Positions 8,137 through 18,287 are shown, numbered from the stretch's first letter. The stretch is DNA of 64,000 bases from Hydrogenoanaerobacterium saccharovorans (GCF_003814745.1 NZ_RKRD01000001.1:1860001-1924000); one strand, 5' to 3'. Numbers and translations: made by a program. Notes: generated by a model not told the origin, from the sequence alone.

Positions 8137-9462
8137 ATGTTTACAAAAAAACAACTGGTTCGGCTGATTGTGCCTTTGATTGTAGAACAGCTGCTTGCCG
8201 CAACCATTGGTATGGCAGATACCTTAATGGTATCGGGCAGTGGTGAGGCGGCCGTTTCAGGCGTATCTCTGGTAGATTCGATTAACCTGCTACTCATCAG
8301 TATTTTTGCAGCATTGTCTACAGGTGGCGCAATTGTTTCGGCGCAGTATTTGGGGCGCGAAGATCACCCCAACGCTAATATAGCGGCAAAACAACTATTG
8401 TTGGTAACCACAGGGCTTGCAACGGTAATTATGTCTGTGTGCTTGATTTGGAGAACTTCCATAATCAACGGGTTGTTTGGTTCTGCAGAGCCTTTGGTAC
8501 TGCAAAATGCGCTGATTTATTTTCTGCTTTCTTCGCTATCCTACCCCTTTATTGCCATCTATAATTCTTGTGCTGCCTTGTTTCGCGCAATGGGCAATTC
8601 AAAAATTTCGATGTTTGCATCCATTTTGATGAACGTTACCAACATTGGCGGCAATGCAATCTTAATATTTGGGTTTGGAATGGGCGCTGCAGGTGCCGCA
8701 CTGGCAACTTTGCTTTCTCGTATGCTGGGGGCAACCATCATGATCATTCTATTGCGTAACCCGCATAATACAATACGGCTGGATACAGTTTTTCGGCTTG
8801 GTTTTCATCCTGAAATGATTAAAAGTATTTTACGGATAGGTGTACCAACTGGATTGGAAAACGGAATGTTCAACATCGGTAAAATTTTAGTTCAAGGGCT
8901 GATTGCCTCGTTTGGTACAATTGCAATCACAGCAAATGCTGTAGCAAACGGGGTTGCAGGGCTGGCACAGATACCCGGTTCTGCAATTGGGCTTGCAATG
9001 GTTACGGTGATAGGACAGTGTGTGGGAGCAAAAGAATACGAGCAGGCGAAAAATTATACTTTAAAGCTGACCGGTGCTGCCTATGCAATGATGACTGTGA
9101 CAAACCTGCTGGTTGTGATTAGCCTTTCACCCATCATTGGGTGGTATTCGGTATCGGCGCAAACTGCTGTGGTTGCGAAGCAAATATTAATCTACCACAG
9201 CGTGTGTTCTATTCTGATTTGGACACCGTCATTTGCCCTGCCAAATGGATTGCGTGCCGCGAACGATGTGCGGTTTACTATGATTACATCCGTAATATCT
9301 ATGTGGGTATTCCGCATTGGTTTCAGCTACATCATTGGGCAGTGGCTTGGTTGGGGAGTGTTGGGTGTTTGGGTAGCAATGAGTATCGACTGGCTATTCA
9401 GGGCTATTGTGTTTGTTACTCGATTTTTCAGCGGAAAATGGCAGAACAAACAGTTTATCTAA
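8137..9462 (+). CDS. MATE family efflux transporter
   Basis: Inner-membrane cation/drug antiporter of the MATE (NorM/DinF-like) superfamily. About 441 residues with roughly 12 hydrophobic segments in two similar halves. The N terminus (KKQLVRLIVPLIVEQLLAATIGMADTLMVSG region) is the typical first helix with its PLIVEQ motif, and GAVASSVALSR-like segments such as GAAGAALATLLSRMLGA follow. Start taken as ATG 8137; a TTG at 8116 in the same frame is possible but overlaps a TATAAT box (8111-8116), which may be the promoter -10. The substrate cannot be told from the sequence. It is monocistronic and convergent with the ABC operon, sharing a terminator. Confidence 0.9.
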   Translation: MFTKKQLVRLIVPLIVEQLLAATIGMADTLMVSGSGEAAVSGVSLVDSINLLLISIFAALSTGGAIVSAQYLGREDHPNANIAAKQLLLVTTGLATVIMSVCLIWRTSIINGLFGSAEPLVLQNALIYFLLSSLSYPFIAIYNSCAALFRAMGNSKISMFASILMNVTNIGGNAILIFGFGMGAAGAALATLLSRMLGATIMIILLRNPHNTIRLDTVFRLGFHPEMIKSILRIGVPTGLENGMFNIGKILVQGLIASFGTIAITANAVANGVAGLAQIPGSAIGLAMVTVIGQCVGAKEYEQAKNYTLKLTGAAYAMMTVTNLLVVISLSPIIGWYSVSAQTAVVAKQILIYHSVCSILIWTPSFALPNGLRAANDVRFTMITSVISMWVFRIGFSYIIGQWLGWGVLGVWVAMSIDWLFRAIVFVTRFFSGKWQNKQFI

Positions 9463-9480
9463 CTACATATTATTTATATA

Positions 9481-9516
9481 AAAAGCTCTGGATGCAAAAC
9501 TGCATCCAGAGCTTTT
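9481..9516. terminator. bidirectional terminator between MATE gene and ABC operon
   Basis: A perfect 16-bp inverted repeat (AAAAGCTCTGGATGCA with its complement around an AAAC loop) with A's on the left and T's on the right. It lies 19 bases after the MATE stop and 16 bases after the stop of the permease gene on the other strand, so it can end both transcripts. Confidence 0.88.
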
Positions 9517-9531
9517 CTCATTGTATAAAAC

Positions 9532-10794
9532 TTAGTGAATCTTATTTTTCTCTTTAGCCTGCATAACCTTTTTCCAAGCGTAAAGAGCAAGAGTAACAGC
9601 AATGATACCATAAGCGATAAATACACGGAAGTATTCGCCGATTTCGGCACTGCCGAAGATGTTTTTGCCTGCCATAGGGGAAACGTTGAACAGCAGGTGA
9701 AACAAGATGGTACCCATAATTGCCTGCCCAACAGTAGCTTTAGATACTGATGCACCGCCTATAAGCAAAGCTGCGGCTGAGAACATACCAACATTTTCAT
9801 GCGCATTGTATGTGCTCATATTGCCGAGGTTTTGCAGGAAGATAATCTGACCAACTGCCGCCAAAACGGTAGAAATACATACCGCGATGATTCTGGTTTT
9901 GTTGACGTTGATGCCGGATACAGCTGCAACACCCATATCTTGTCCTACCGCTCTCATATCTTGCCCCAGTTTTGTTTTAAGAAATGCCGGAACAAACAAG
10001 CATAGCAGTGCAATAAGGATAAACGGAACCATAGGAACTTTTGCAAGTGCTTTGTATTGTTTGAAAAGTTCCATATTGCCTGCAACAAAACCGAATACAA
10101 TAACTGCTGCAGAAACACCAATATTAATAAAATTCTTTTTGGTTTTTTCTTTTTTCAATATTAGCTTTAGTGCATAAATGGCCAAGAAGAGAGCGCCAAA
10201 TAAAATAATTGCAGAGAAAATATCCAATTTCCAGATATTATCCAAAGCATACTTCATATTAGTAAGGTCAATGGTGTTACGAACACCAGGACGACCGGTA
10301 CCAAGCATGATACCCGGTGCATCTATAGGGATAATTCCTCCGAGCGCAAACAGGAAGATAAACTGGTATACACCGGATGCAAAAAAGCCTAAGATCATAC
10401 TGGTAATCATTTCTTGACCTTTTGTACGGTTGAGCAGAAGACCCGAAAGCCATCCAAAAAAAATTGCAAGAGGGATGGAGATGATTGTTGCAACCACAAC
10501 AGCCGTGATTCCCTGCAGCTTCATAACACATACAAGGAATAATGCCATCTGGCCAGCCATAGCCCCCAGTACGATACCAAAGTTGAGCCCCAAACCGGTC
10601 AGAATCGGAATAATCAACGAGATAACCAAAAACGCATTTCGGTCAAAACGCGATATAACGTCCATTAAAATGATTGCAGGTGAAGAACCGGAGTACACTA
10701 CACCTAAAAAGCAAACTATGATAAATACAATTGGAACAATGTTAGAAATGACAAACCTTCTCAGCTTGTCTATCGCCGTGTTTTGATTAAGCAT
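9532..10794 (-). CDS. ABC transporter permease (basic membrane protein type), second permease
   Basis: Membrane subunit of a BPD_transp_2-type (branched-chain/ribose class) importer, about 420 residues with 8-10 hydrophobic segments. Start chosen as ATG 10794 (MLNQNTAIDKLRR), since GGAGG lies about nine bases upstream; an earlier in-frame start would overlap the preceding gene by over 50 bases. The EAA-like cytosolic loop is near VGQDMGVAAVSGINVNKTR, closely resembling MKAVGDNPRFAIASGISVNKSR in the other permease, so the two are paralogous halves of a heterodimer. It is the last gene of the operon and overlaps the upstream permease gene by eight bases. Substrate unknown; relatives move nucleosides or simple sugars. 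Confidence 0.88.
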   Translation of the reverse strand: MLNQNTAIDKLRRFVISNIVPIVFIIVCFLGVVYSGSSPAIILMDVISRFDRNAFLVISLIIPILTGLGLNFGIVLGAMAGQMALFLVCVMKLQGITAVVVATIISIPLAIFFGWLSGLLLNRTKGQEMITSMILGFFASGVYQFIFLFALGGIIPIDAPGIMLGTGRPGVRNTIDLTNMKYALDNIWKLDIFSAIILFGALFLAIYALKLILKKEKTKKNFINIGVSAAVIVFGFVAGNMELFKQYKALAKVPMVPFILIALLCLFVPAFLKTKLGQDMRAVGQDMGVAAVSGINVNKTRIIAVCISTVLAAVGQIIFLQNLGNMSTYNAHENVGMFSAAALLIGGASVSKATVGQAIMGTILFHLLFNVSPMAGKNIFGSAEIGEYFRVFIAYGIIAVTLALYAWKKVMQAKEKNKIH

Positions 10795-11839
10795 TATCGC
10801 CGCCTCCAGTCTGAGAAAGTGCATACAGAATAATACCATTCGATACAATAATTCGAATAACCTCAGATAAGCTGCCCTCAGGCATTAGCTGATTGGCAAC
10901 CGGAAGAGCAATTGTCAGAAGTGCTTGGAACAGAAATGTACCGAGAATTACATGAGATATTTTACAGGTTTTTGCCGTTGCACCGCCCAGTAAAACTGCT
11001 GCAACAGGTGCGAATGCCATGTTCAGCGGCGCATTGTATAATTGGTAAAAACCAAAACTTTGCGCATAGAAAATGATACCGATTGCACCAAGAACAGTTG
11101 AAAGTACGGTACCTATAATACGGCTTTTATTTACGCTGATACCGGATGCAATTGCAAAGCGGGGGTTATCACCTACCGCCTTCATGCCAACACCAATTTT
11201 ACTTCTGGAAAACAGCCACATCAATAGGCAAGCAATCAGTGCAAACAAAATTAAGCCAAACGGAATGGTAATTCCAAATATTTTAAAAGAGAAGAAATTA
11301 TTAAAAATGCCATCATAGTTGCCGCTTAACGCGATGGTAGAACGCAAACCCGAGCCTGATCCGCCGATTGGCCAAACCATAGTTGGGTCTTTAAAAGGCA
11401 TAATCAACCAACCAATACACATCAACGATACAATGGCGTAACCTACATAAGTACCAACCATCATCTCTGAGCCTTTTACCGCATTGAGCAGCTTGCCATA
11501 AAGGTAACCGGCAACAATACCGAAAGGAATAGAGATTGCAATCGCCATGAGGATGCCAGTCCAACCTTTAAAGCCGACCTCAATACTGATTAATCCGCCC
11601 AAGATTCCGCAAAGCAAACCCACAGGTAAACCAAAGTTCATACCGGTACCGGACATAACTGCCGGCACCATTGCCAATGCAAGTACCATGTTCATACCAA
11701 AGCGAACCAGTACGTCTGAAACGAGCGTACCCATATTTTGTTGCTGAAAAATTGCAGTAACAATTAACAGCAGTAAAAATAAAATAATAATCAGACGCGG
11801 AAGGCCCATTTGCTTAATGCCTGTTTTTATACGATTCAT
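10787..11839 (-). CDS. ABC transporter permease (basic membrane protein type), first permease
   Basis: Membrane subunit partner of the permease encoded just downstream. It has 350 residues with about 9 hydrophobic segments; the loop MKAVGDNPRFAIASGISVNK is the coupling-helix region that contacts the ATPase. A glycine-rich segment LLGGATAKTCKISHVILG lies near the end, matching LLIGGASVSKATVGQAIMG in the partner. The ATG overlaps the stop of the ATPase gene by four bases (11836-11839). ATPase plus two unequal permeases is the layout of BmpA/YufN-type purine nucleoside importers, but the binding protein here is a different family. Confidence 0.9.
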   Translation of the reverse strand: MNRIKTGIKQMGLPRLIIILFLLLLIVTAIFQQQNMGTLVSDVLVRFGMNMVLALAMVPAVMSGTGMNFGLPVGLLCGILGGLISIEVGFKGWTGILMAIAISIPFGIVAGYLYGKLLNAVKGSEMMVGTYVGYAIVSLMCIGWLIMPFKDPTMVWPIGGSGSGLRSTIALSGNYDGIFNNFFSFKIFGITIPFGLILFALIACLLMWLFSRSKIGVGMKAVGDNPRFAIASGISVNKSRIIGTVLSTVLGAIGIIFYAQSFGFYQLYNAPLNMAFAPVAAVLLGGATAKTCKISHVILGTFLFQALLTIALPVANQLMPEGSLSEVIRIIVSNGIILYALSQTGGGDNA

Positions 11840-13431
11840 TCCGCACCATCCTTTCCTGTACTCCCTGCCATTGCCAGACCAAATTGCGAATCAGGAGCGT
11901 CAGGGTCTAGAATATTAAAGATTTTACCGCCGGTAACAATTGCAATACGGTCGCAAATCTGTCTGAGCTCCGCAAGCTCGGAGGATGTCATAATAACGGT
12001 GAGACCGTATTCGCGATTGAGGCGGACGATGGTATCAAGCACTAAGCTTTTTGCACCAACGTCGATACCGCGGGTAGGTTCAGAAATCAAAAGCACGTCC
12101 GGTTTTAAAATAAGTGCACGCGCAATGCAAACCTTTTGCTGGTTACCGCCGGAAAGCCTTCTCACCTGCTGTGTTGGGCCTGTACAACGTATATCCAACT
12201 CTCTGATATAATCCAATGCATTTTTGCGGATTTCGGATTGGTTCATCTGCGTGAATGGACCGAATCTACGAATGTAACGATTTTGATTCATGATAGCGGG
12301 AATGACCATATTGAGTTCAATCGAGGTATCAGGAACCAAACCAACACCGCGGCGGTCTTCCGATACAAAGCTCAGTTTAGAATTAATGGAAGACTTCGGG
12401 TCGTTCAAAGTAAGTTTTTCGCCGTTGATGATAACTTCGCCATAGGTGGGGTAAATGCCCATTAAGCCGTTGGCAATACCAATTTTGCCTTGTCCTGCCA
12501 AACCGCCCAAGCCTAAAATCTCACCTTTGTAAACATCAAGGTCAACACCGCGTACAACTTCACCCGGCATTTCTACTTTCAGGTCACGAACAGAGATTGC
12601 TATTTTGCTTTTATCCAGCTTGTCGTTAACCTGCTTTTGAGACATATCAATTTTACGCCCAACCATCAGCTCAGCAAGTTGTTCGATATTCGTATCCTTT
12701 TTATCAAGTGTTTGTATCCAAGCACCGTCACGCATGACAGTAATTTTATCTGCTGCGTCAATTACCTCATCCAAGCGATGAGTAATAAACAATATGCCTA
12801 CGCCTTCGGAAGCAAGCTTTTTCATAACCTTAAGCAGGCTTGCAGCTTCGCTTTCGGCTAAAACCGCTGTGGGCTCATCGAATACCAGCAGTTTAATATT
12901 CTTTTTGTCAATTTCACGTGCAATTTCAATAAACTGCATGTAGCCTACAGGCAATCCGGCAACCGGAAGATTTTCATCAACATCCATACCCAGCTTATCC
13001 AACGCTATTCTGGAGTCATCTTTCATTTTCTGGGCATCTAGGTTCTGTAGTTTTTTACCAAAAGCATAGCTGAGCACACCTTTTTTGAGTGGCTCGCGGT
13101 TTAGTTTAATATTCTCTGCAATGGAAAAACCGGGAATCAGCATAAATTCCTGATGAACCATGCCAATACCCAGACGCATTGCATCGGAGGGGTGGGTGAT
13201 TTTTACGGTTTCACCGTTGATTGCTATTTCGCCATCGTATCCGCCGGTGGCATGTATAACTGACATTCCGAACAAAATGTTCATCAGTGTGGATTTACCT
13301 GCGCCGTTTTCACCGCATAGTGCATGGATTTCTCCAGGCATAACCTCCAGAGAAACTCCCTTCAGCACCTTATTGCCGTAATATTCCTTTTTAATGTCTT
13401 TCATTTGAAGGATGGGGGTCTTTTCTTTCAA
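11836..13431 (-). CDS. ABC transporter double ATPase (sugar/nucleoside type)
   Basis: Cytosolic ATPase with two fused nucleotide-binding domains, 531 residues. Domain 1 has an intact Walker A (GENGAGKSTLMN) and Walker B (LLVFDEPTAVL) with a degenerate signature. Domain 2 has a degenerate P loop (GLAGQGKIGIANG) but a good signature LSGGNQQKV and LISEPTRGID. One competent and one degenerate half is the norm for RbsA/YufO proteins. Start taken as TTG 13431 (encoding KEKTPILQMKDIKKEY next), nine bases after AGGCGG; an ATG at 13479 in frame would run back into the intergenic hairpin. It follows the binding-protein gene after a hairpin and overlaps the permease gene. Confidence 0.92.
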   Translation of the reverse strand: MKEKTPILQMKDIKKEYYGNKVLKGVSLEVMPGEIHALCGENGAGKSTLMNILFGMSVIHATGGYDGEIAINGETVKITHPSDAMRLGIGMVHQEFMLIPGFSIAENIKLNREPLKKGVLSYAFGKKLQNLDAQKMKDDSRIALDKLGMDVDENLPVAGLPVGYMQFIEIAREIDKKNIKLLVFDEPTAVLAESEAASLLKVMKKLASEGVGILFITHRLDEVIDAADKITVMRDGAWIQTLDKKDTNIEQLAELMVGRKIDMSQKQVNDKLDKSKIAISVRDLKVEMPGEVVRGVDLDVYKGEILGLGGLAGQGKIGIANGLMGIYPTYGEVIINGEKLTLNDPKSSINSKLSFVSEDRRGVGLVPDTSIELNMVIPAIMNQNRYIRRFGPFTQMNQSEIRKNALDYIRELDIRCTGPTQQVRRLSGGNQQKVCIARALILKPDVLLISEPTRGIDVGAKSLVLDTIVRLNREYGLTVIMTSSELAELRQICDRIAIVTGGKIFNILDPDAPDSQFGLAMAGSTGKDGAE

Positions 13432-13482
13432 GATGTATCGCCGCCTAGCATTTTCATTTTTTTTACTATGAGGTAACAAAGT

Positions 13483-13514
13483 GCGCCACAGGAACAGTGC
13501 ATTGCCTGTGGCGC
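13483..13514 (-). terminator. intercistronic hairpin after the binding-protein gene
   Basis: Ten-bp stem GCGCCACAGG/CCTGTGGCGC around a 12-base loop, followed on the minus strand by ACTTTGTT. It lies between the lipoprotein gene and its ATPase gene. A weak terminator or 3' stabiliser here would give more binding protein than membrane components, a common arrangement. Confidence 0.6.
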
Positions 13515-13543
13515 AACATGTTTATTATAAACTCTGCTTTAGA

Positions 13544-14719
13544 TTATTTTGCCTCACCATAGGTGTAGTAACTGCCGAGCAGTGTAAAGAAGTTATTGTA
13601 ATCCACACCGTTTTCGGTCAGTTTTGTCATAGTAACTGGGCCACCAGCCAAGTCTGAGCAGATCTTTTTCATTGCTTCCATATCGGCTTTTTCAGTGATG
13701 GTACCCTCAAGATACTGTTTCGCATACTCAACGCCTGCTTTTACAAACAGCATATTGATGGGAACAGTCCAAGTAGACATACGACCGGGGTTACCTTTTT
13801 CGGTAATCTTTTTGGTGGTCTCTTGGAGAATGAAATCTACATCGCCTGCTTTATCGTCAGGGATTGCAATGCCGAGTGCGCCGGGATAGCCATGGTATGG
13901 GCTTGGGCAGCACTGCTGCGGGAAGATTGCTCCGCCTGCTAAGATAGTCTTAATCAAAGGCTCCTGCATAGCGCAGTTGGTAGCGAAAAATGCAGTTTCT
14001 TTGCCGTATTTCTCAATCATCTTGGGAACATCTTCAAGAATGAACTGCTGTGCACCGGGAACACCGGAATCTCCCAGTGGGTCGGGAGCGGTTGCTTCTA
14101 CAAACTGAATGCCCAGCTCTTCAGCAGTTTTCTTGAGTAGGTCACGTCTGCCAGAAAGCAGTGCAACAGACATATGTCTTGGGAAAGAGTAGTGGACAAA
14201 GGTTTTAGCACCCAGTGCTTTTGCTTGCTCCATAATGGATTTACCCATGCCGAGTTCGTCAGCATTCAGAACCATATCTGCAGCAGGAGAGATAACAGCC
14301 GGATCTTCACCTGTTACACCGGCAATTACTAGCAGGTCGGGTTTGAGCTCTTTTGCTTTTGCAATTGCAGCAGAAGCACCCGGAACAGCCTGCAGGAACA
14401 CGAGGGCCTTGACACTTTCGTCAGAAACAAGGTTCAAAACATTAGAAATGGTGGTCTCTTGCTCTTTAGCAAAGTTATCAGGATAGGTTGCAGTTACAAC
14501 CATTTCTGGGTAAGCAGCTTTCATCTGCTCTGCCGCTCTGAACTCTTCTTCGCCTTGAGAAACAGTACCGGTAATAATTGCAACTTTAAAGTTTGCAGGT
14601 GCAGCACCGCCCTCTGCGGGTTTGCTGCCTTCAGGTGTTTCGGTTGCAGGTTTGCTGCCGCAAGCTGCAAGGCTAAGCACCATGGTAAGGGCTAAAACAA
14701 GTGCTAATAACTTTTTCAT
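13544..14719 (-). CDS. substrate-binding lipoprotein of ABC importer (DUF3798-like)
   Basis: Secreted, lipid-anchored binding protein of 391 residues. The signal peptide ends in LSLAAC with lipobox cysteine C20, followed by a Pro/Glu/Gly-rich linker and a periplasmic-binding-protein fold starting VAIITGTVSQGEEEFRAAEQ. The sequence resembles the DUF3798 group of type-1 binding proteins (recognised by overall look, for example FVHYSFPRHMSVALLSGRRD), not the classic BmpA nucleoside receptors. First gene of the operon, with a strong promoter and AGGAGG five bases before the ATG; a hairpin separates it from the ATPase and permeases. Ligand unknown. Confidence 0.8.
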   Translation of the reverse strand: MKKLLALVLALTMVLSLAACGSKPATETPEGSKPAEGGAAPANFKVAIITGTVSQGEEEFRAAEQMKAAYPEMVVTATYPDNFAKEQETTISNVLNLVSDESVKALVFLQAVPGASAAIAKAKELKPDLLVIAGVTGEDPAVISPAADMVLNADELGMGKSIMEQAKALGAKTFVHYSFPRHMSVALLSGRRDLLKKTAEELGIQFVEATAPDPLGDSGVPGAQQFILEDVPKMIEKYGKETAFFATNCAMQEPLIKTILAGGAIFPQQCCPSPYHGYPGALGIAIPDDKAGDVDFILQETTKKITEKGNPGRMSTWTVPINMLFVKAGVEYAKQYLEGTITEKADMEAMKKICSDLAGGPVTMTKLTENGVDYNNFFTLLGSYYTYGEAK

Positions 14720-14758
14720 AATTGCCTCCTGTTTATTATATTTACAATATGTTCAGAA

Positions 14759-14787
14759 ATTATAGCATATTTTCTCACAAGTATCAA
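14759..14787 (-). promoter_or_regulatory. sigma-A promoter of the ABC operon
   Basis: TTGATA (14782-14787) and a perfect TATAAT (14759-14764) on the minus strand are spaced by 17 bases. The start point would be about 30 bases before the lipoprotein ATG. Confidence 0.78.
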
Positions 14788-14799
14788 CAAAATATAGAG

Positions 14800-15090
14800 A
14801 TTCTTAACATCTTTTCTTTGTTTCTACAAAACGACAAGCTACATGACTATATCTTTGTGTAAAACACCTAAAAAAGCAGGATTAATTATTCGTTCCTGCA
14901 AATACTTTATCTGTTAAAAGCTTTAGCAGAATAAATTCCGATAAAATTTTATAGCCTATTTTTAACTCAAAACAGAAGATTTATTTTGAATTGTTTACAC
15001 TTAATATCGTTTTTATAGCAGGCTTAAATTTAAACCTTTATTTACACCAAAAGAAGCAAGTTTATACGACTAAACTAATTTAAGTTGTAA
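14800..15090. other. intergenic stretch with nothing recognised
   Basis: AT-rich spacer between the promoter of the ABC operon and the pflA terminator. I found no open frame, RNA family or repeat in it on either strand. Confidence 0.5.
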
Positions 15091-15097
15091 AAATAAC

Positions 15098-15132
15098 AAA
15101 AAAATGCCACCGGCAATGCCGATGGCATTTTT
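15098..15132 (-). terminator. terminator of pflB-pflA
   Basis: Minus-strand hairpin AATGCCATCGGC/GCCGGTGGCATT (one G-U pair) followed by seven T's, starting immediately after the pflA stop codon. Confidence 0.85.
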
Positions 15133-15133
15133 A

Positions 15134-15862
15134 TTATACAGGCAACCCGCGGGATTTAAAAATATCGGTTGCCATTTGTACTTCTTCATAGGTTGGTACC
15201 GGGGTATCGTAAAGCTGATAATCCATCCCCAGTTCCTTCCATTTAAACTCACCCATTTTATGAAAAGGTAAAAGCTCAATCTTTTGAATACAGGTGTACG
15301 GTTTTAAAAAATCTGCAAGCTTTTCAAGCCGGTGACAATCTAATGTATAACCGGGCAGCAGCACATGGCGTATCCACACAGGCTTTGATATTTCTTCGCA
15401 ATAATCAAGTGTTTCAAGTTCATGCCGATTATCCATCCCTGTAAGCTCTTCACATACATCCGGTTCCAATGCCTTGATATCCAATAATATCAAGTCTACC
15501 GCATCAATGACGGGTTGAGACACGGCAAGATCCTGTGAACCTGCGGTATCCAGTGCGGTATGAAAGCCCAAGCTTTTGCATCTCTCAATAATATCAAGAA
15601 CAAACTCGGGCTGCAAAAGTGGTTCACCGCCGGATATGGTTACCCCACCGTTCTTAATGAAATTTTTATAGTTTTTAATATCTTCAACCACTTCTTCGGA
15701 CGTTACCAGTTTGCCGCCTCCACACTCCCATGTATCGGGGTTGTGGCAAAACAAACACTTTAGTCGGCATCCCTGCAAAAACAGCACATAGCGCACACCC
15801 GGCCCATCTACAGCACCAAACGTTTCGATAGAATGTATTCTTCCTGTAACAGCCTTTTCCAT
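15134..15862 (-). CDS. pflA: pyruvate formate-lyase activating enzyme (radical SAM)
   Basis: Radical SAM enzyme that uses S-adenosylmethionine and a [4Fe-4S] cluster to place the glycyl radical on PflB. The cluster motif is C32-x3-C36-x2-C39 in GCRLKCLFCHNP; GGEPLLQPEF carries the SAM-binding GGE motif. The length of 242 residues is standard and the start ETFGAVDGPGVRYVLF is typical of PflA. It lies 72 bases downstream of pflB, with GGAAGGAG before its ATG, and is followed directly by a terminator, so pflB-pflA is a two-gene operon. It needs anaerobic conditions to function. Confidence 0.96.
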   Translation of the reverse strand: MEKAVTGRIHSIETFGAVDGPGVRYVLFLQGCRLKCLFCHNPDTWECGGGKLVTSEEVVEDIKNYKNFIKNGGVTISGGEPLLQPEFVLDIIERCKSLGFHTALDTAGSQDLAVSQPVIDAVDLILLDIKALEPDVCEELTGMDNRHELETLDYCEEISKPVWIRHVLLPGYTLDCHRLEKLADFLKPYTCIQKIELLPFHKMGEFKWKELGMDYQLYDTPVPTYEEVQMATDIFKSRGLPV

Positions 15863-15934
15863 TTTTCAGTCTCCTTCCAACGCACAGCAGGGAACCGATT
15901 AAATCGATCCCCTACTTGTAGGTTTCGTATAAAA

Positions 15935-18148
15935 TTAGAACCGCTCGTGGAAGGTACGGTGAATAACATCAAGCTGCTGTTCGCGTGTGAGCTTGATAAA
16001 GTTAACCGCATAACCCGATACACGGATGGTAAGTTGAGGGTATAATTCCGGATGCTCCATAGCATCCATCAGCACCTCACGATTAAGAACGTTTACATTA
16101 ATATGGTGTCCCTTATCGCCAAAATAGCCGTCCATTAAGCTGACAAGGTTTTCTGCCTTTTGCTCTTTTTCTTTGCCCAAAGCAGATGGAACGATTGAGA
16201 ATGTGTAGGAGATACCGTCTTCAGAGTAATCGTAAGGGATTTTTGCGACAGATTTCATGGAAGCCACACAACCATGAGTATCACGCCCATGCATGGGGTT
16301 CGCACCCGGCGCAAAAGGTTCGCCTGCTTTTCTGCCATCCGGTGTTGCACCGGTTTTTTTACCGTACACAACGTTCGAAGTGATAGTGAGTATGGACATG
16401 GTTGGTTTCGAATCACGATAGGTACGGTGACGAGAAAGCTTGTTCATAAACGATTTGACCACATCAATTGCAATCTGGTCTACAGCTGGATCATTGTTGC
16501 CGTATTTGGGGAAATCTCCTTCAATCTCAAAATCTACGGCAAGCCCTGCTTCGTTGCGGATGGGCTTCACCTTAGCATATTTGATTGCGGACAAGCTGTC
16601 AACAATAACAGAAAGCCCTGCCATACCGCAAGCAGAGGTACGAACGATATCTTCGTCATGCAGTGCCATTTCAATGCGTTCGTAACAATATTTATCATGC
16701 ATATAGTGAATGATGTTCAGGGTATTGATATAAAGCTTGGATAGCCATTCACATATTTCATTGAATTTTCTCATTACCTCATCGTATTCAAGATATTCTG
16801 AGGTGATAGGTGCAATCTCGGGGCCTACCTGCTCGCCATAGCGTTCATCTATGCCACCGTTGATGGCATACAACAAGGCTTTTGCAAGGTTTGCACGGGC
16901 ACCGAAAAACTGCATCTGTTTGCCTATTTTCATAGCAGATACGCAACATGCAATGCCATAATCGTCGCCAAATTTTTCGCGCATCAAATCATCGTTTTCG
17001 TACTGGATAGATGAGGTTTCGATTGAAATTTCGGCACAGTACTTTTTAAAGTTTTCAGGCAGATTTTGGCTCCACAATATTGTTAAGTTAGGCTCGGGTG
17101 CAGGGCCGAGATTTACCAAGGTATGCAAAAATCGGTAAGACATTTTGGTAACCATATGCCTGCCGTCCATTGCCATACCGCCAATCGCTTCGGTAACCCA
17201 TGTAGGGTCGCCCGAGAACAGTTCGTCGTACGCAGGGGTGCGCAGAAAACGAACAATACGCAACTTCATAATAAAGTGGTCGACAAACTCCTGAATCTCT
17301 TCTTCAGTGTACTTGCCTGCCTCCAAATCGCGCTGTGCATAGCAATCGAGAAAGGTTGAAACCCTGCCAAGCGACATTGCCGCGCCGTTTTGCTCTTTTA
17401 CCGCTGCCAAATAACCAAAATAAAGCCATTGAATTGCTTCTTTGGTATCGGTTGCGGGCTTCGAAATATCAAACCCGTATTTAGCAGCCATTTCTTTTAG
17501 TTCTTTCAATGAGCGAATCTGCTCTGAAATCTCTTCGCGCAGGCGGATTGTGGGGCTATCCATAATATCGAAAACCAAATGCTTTTTTGCAGTTTGTTTT
17601 TGCTCAATTAAAAAATCGACACCGTAAAGCGGTACACGTCGGTAGTCGCCTATAATTCTTCCGCGTCCGTAAGCATCGGGTAAGCCTGTAATAATACCGG
17701 TATGACGTGCTTTTTTCATGTCATCGGTGTATGCATCAAAAACGCCATCGTTGTGCGTTTTACGGTATTTAAACACATTTTCTACGTTTTTGTCCATCTG
17801 CTTGCCATATGCTTCCAGTTCGGTATATACTAGACGGATACCACCAAAAGGCATAATAGCCCTTTTAAGAGGTTCATCGGTTTGCAACCCCACAATTTGT
17901 TCCAGATCTTTGTTGATATAACCCGCATCGTGAGATACAATGGTAGAAATGGTTTTTTCATCTATGTCATAAACGCCCTTGCGTTCACGTTCAATTTTCA
18001 TTAAATCACAAAGCTGCTGCCAAAGCTGTTTGGTGCGTTTGGTAGGCGTGCTTAAAAAGCGATAATCACCGTCATACGGTAAATAATTATTGATAATAAA
18101 ATCTCTGACGTTTATTTCGCTTTGCCATGTGCCTTTTTCGAAATTCAT
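15935..18148 (-). CDS. pflB: formate C-acetyltransferase (pyruvate formate-lyase)
   Basis: Glycyl radical enzyme converting pyruvate and CoA to acetyl-CoA and formate. The 737-residue product has both signatures of the true PFL: the adjacent active-site cysteines C401-C402 in [10 protein letters not shown], and the radical glycine G712 in RVSGYAV near the C terminus. The active-site segment thus separates it from propanediol/glycerol dehydratases and choline lyase, which have a single cysteine. Strong GGGAGG before the ATG and a sigma-A promoter about 60 bases upstream. Provides formate and acetyl-CoA in sugar fermentation; the fucose operon in this window would feed pyruvate into it. Confidence 0.97.
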   Translation of the reverse strand: MNFEKGTWQSEINVRDFIINNYLPYDGDYRFLSTPTKRTKQLWQQLCDLMKIERERKGVYDIDEKTISTIVSHDAGYINKDLEQIVGLQTDEPLKRAIMPFGGIRLVYTELEAYGKQMDKNVENVFKYRKTHNDGVFDAYTDDMKKARHTGIITGLPDAYGRGRIIGDYRRVPLYGVDFLIEQKQTAKKHLVFDIMDSPTIRLREEISEQIRSLKELKEMAAKYGFDISKPATDTKEAIQWLYFGYLAAVKEQNGAAMSLGRVSTFLDCYAQRDLEAGKYTEEEIQEFVDHFIMKLRIVRFLRTPAYDELFSGDPTWVTEAIGGMAMDGRHMVTKMSYRFLHTLVNLGPAPEPNLTILWSQNLPENFKKYCAEISIETSSIQYENDDLMREKFGDDYGIACCVSAMKIGKQMQFFGARANLAKALLYAINGGIDERYGEQVGPEIAPITSEYLEYDEVMRKFNEICEWLSKLYINTLNIIHYMHDKYCYERIEMALHDEDIVRTSACGMAGLSVIVDSLSAIKYAKVKPIRNEAGLAVDFEIEGDFPKYGNNDPAVDQIAIDVVKSFMNKLSRHRTYRDSKPTMSILTITSNVVYGKKTGATPDGRKAGEPFAPGANPMHGRDTHGCVASMKSVAKIPYDYSEDGISYTFSIVPSALGKEKEQKAENLVSLMDGYFGDKGHHINVNVLNREVLMDAMEHPELYPQLTIRVSGYAVNFIKLTREQQLDVIHRTFHERF

Positions 18149-18206
18149 ATGTTGCCTCCCATATAAGATTTTTATTTTAATATCAAATTAGTATACTTTT
18201 TTCTTG

Positions 18207-18256
18207 AGCATATCATGTCTTTTGCTTTTAGTCAATAATTTACAAAACTATTGTAA
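18207..18256 (-). promoter_or_regulatory. pflB promoter with adjacent inverted repeat
   Basis: Minus-strand TTGACT (18230-18235), 17-base spacer, TATGCT (18207-18212). Immediately upstream is an inverted repeat TTACAA-N5-TTGTAA (18240-18256), which could be a regulator site. It resembles redox-sensor (Rex) sites only loosely, so the regulator is unknown. Confidence 0.6.
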
Positions 18257-18287
18257 CCAATTTGTATAGTTTAATTATCTAATACAA

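Noticed and set aside
15863..15934. Hairpin between pflB and pflA
   Set aside because: The paired arms need a bulge and there is no T tract, so it is not listed as a terminator.
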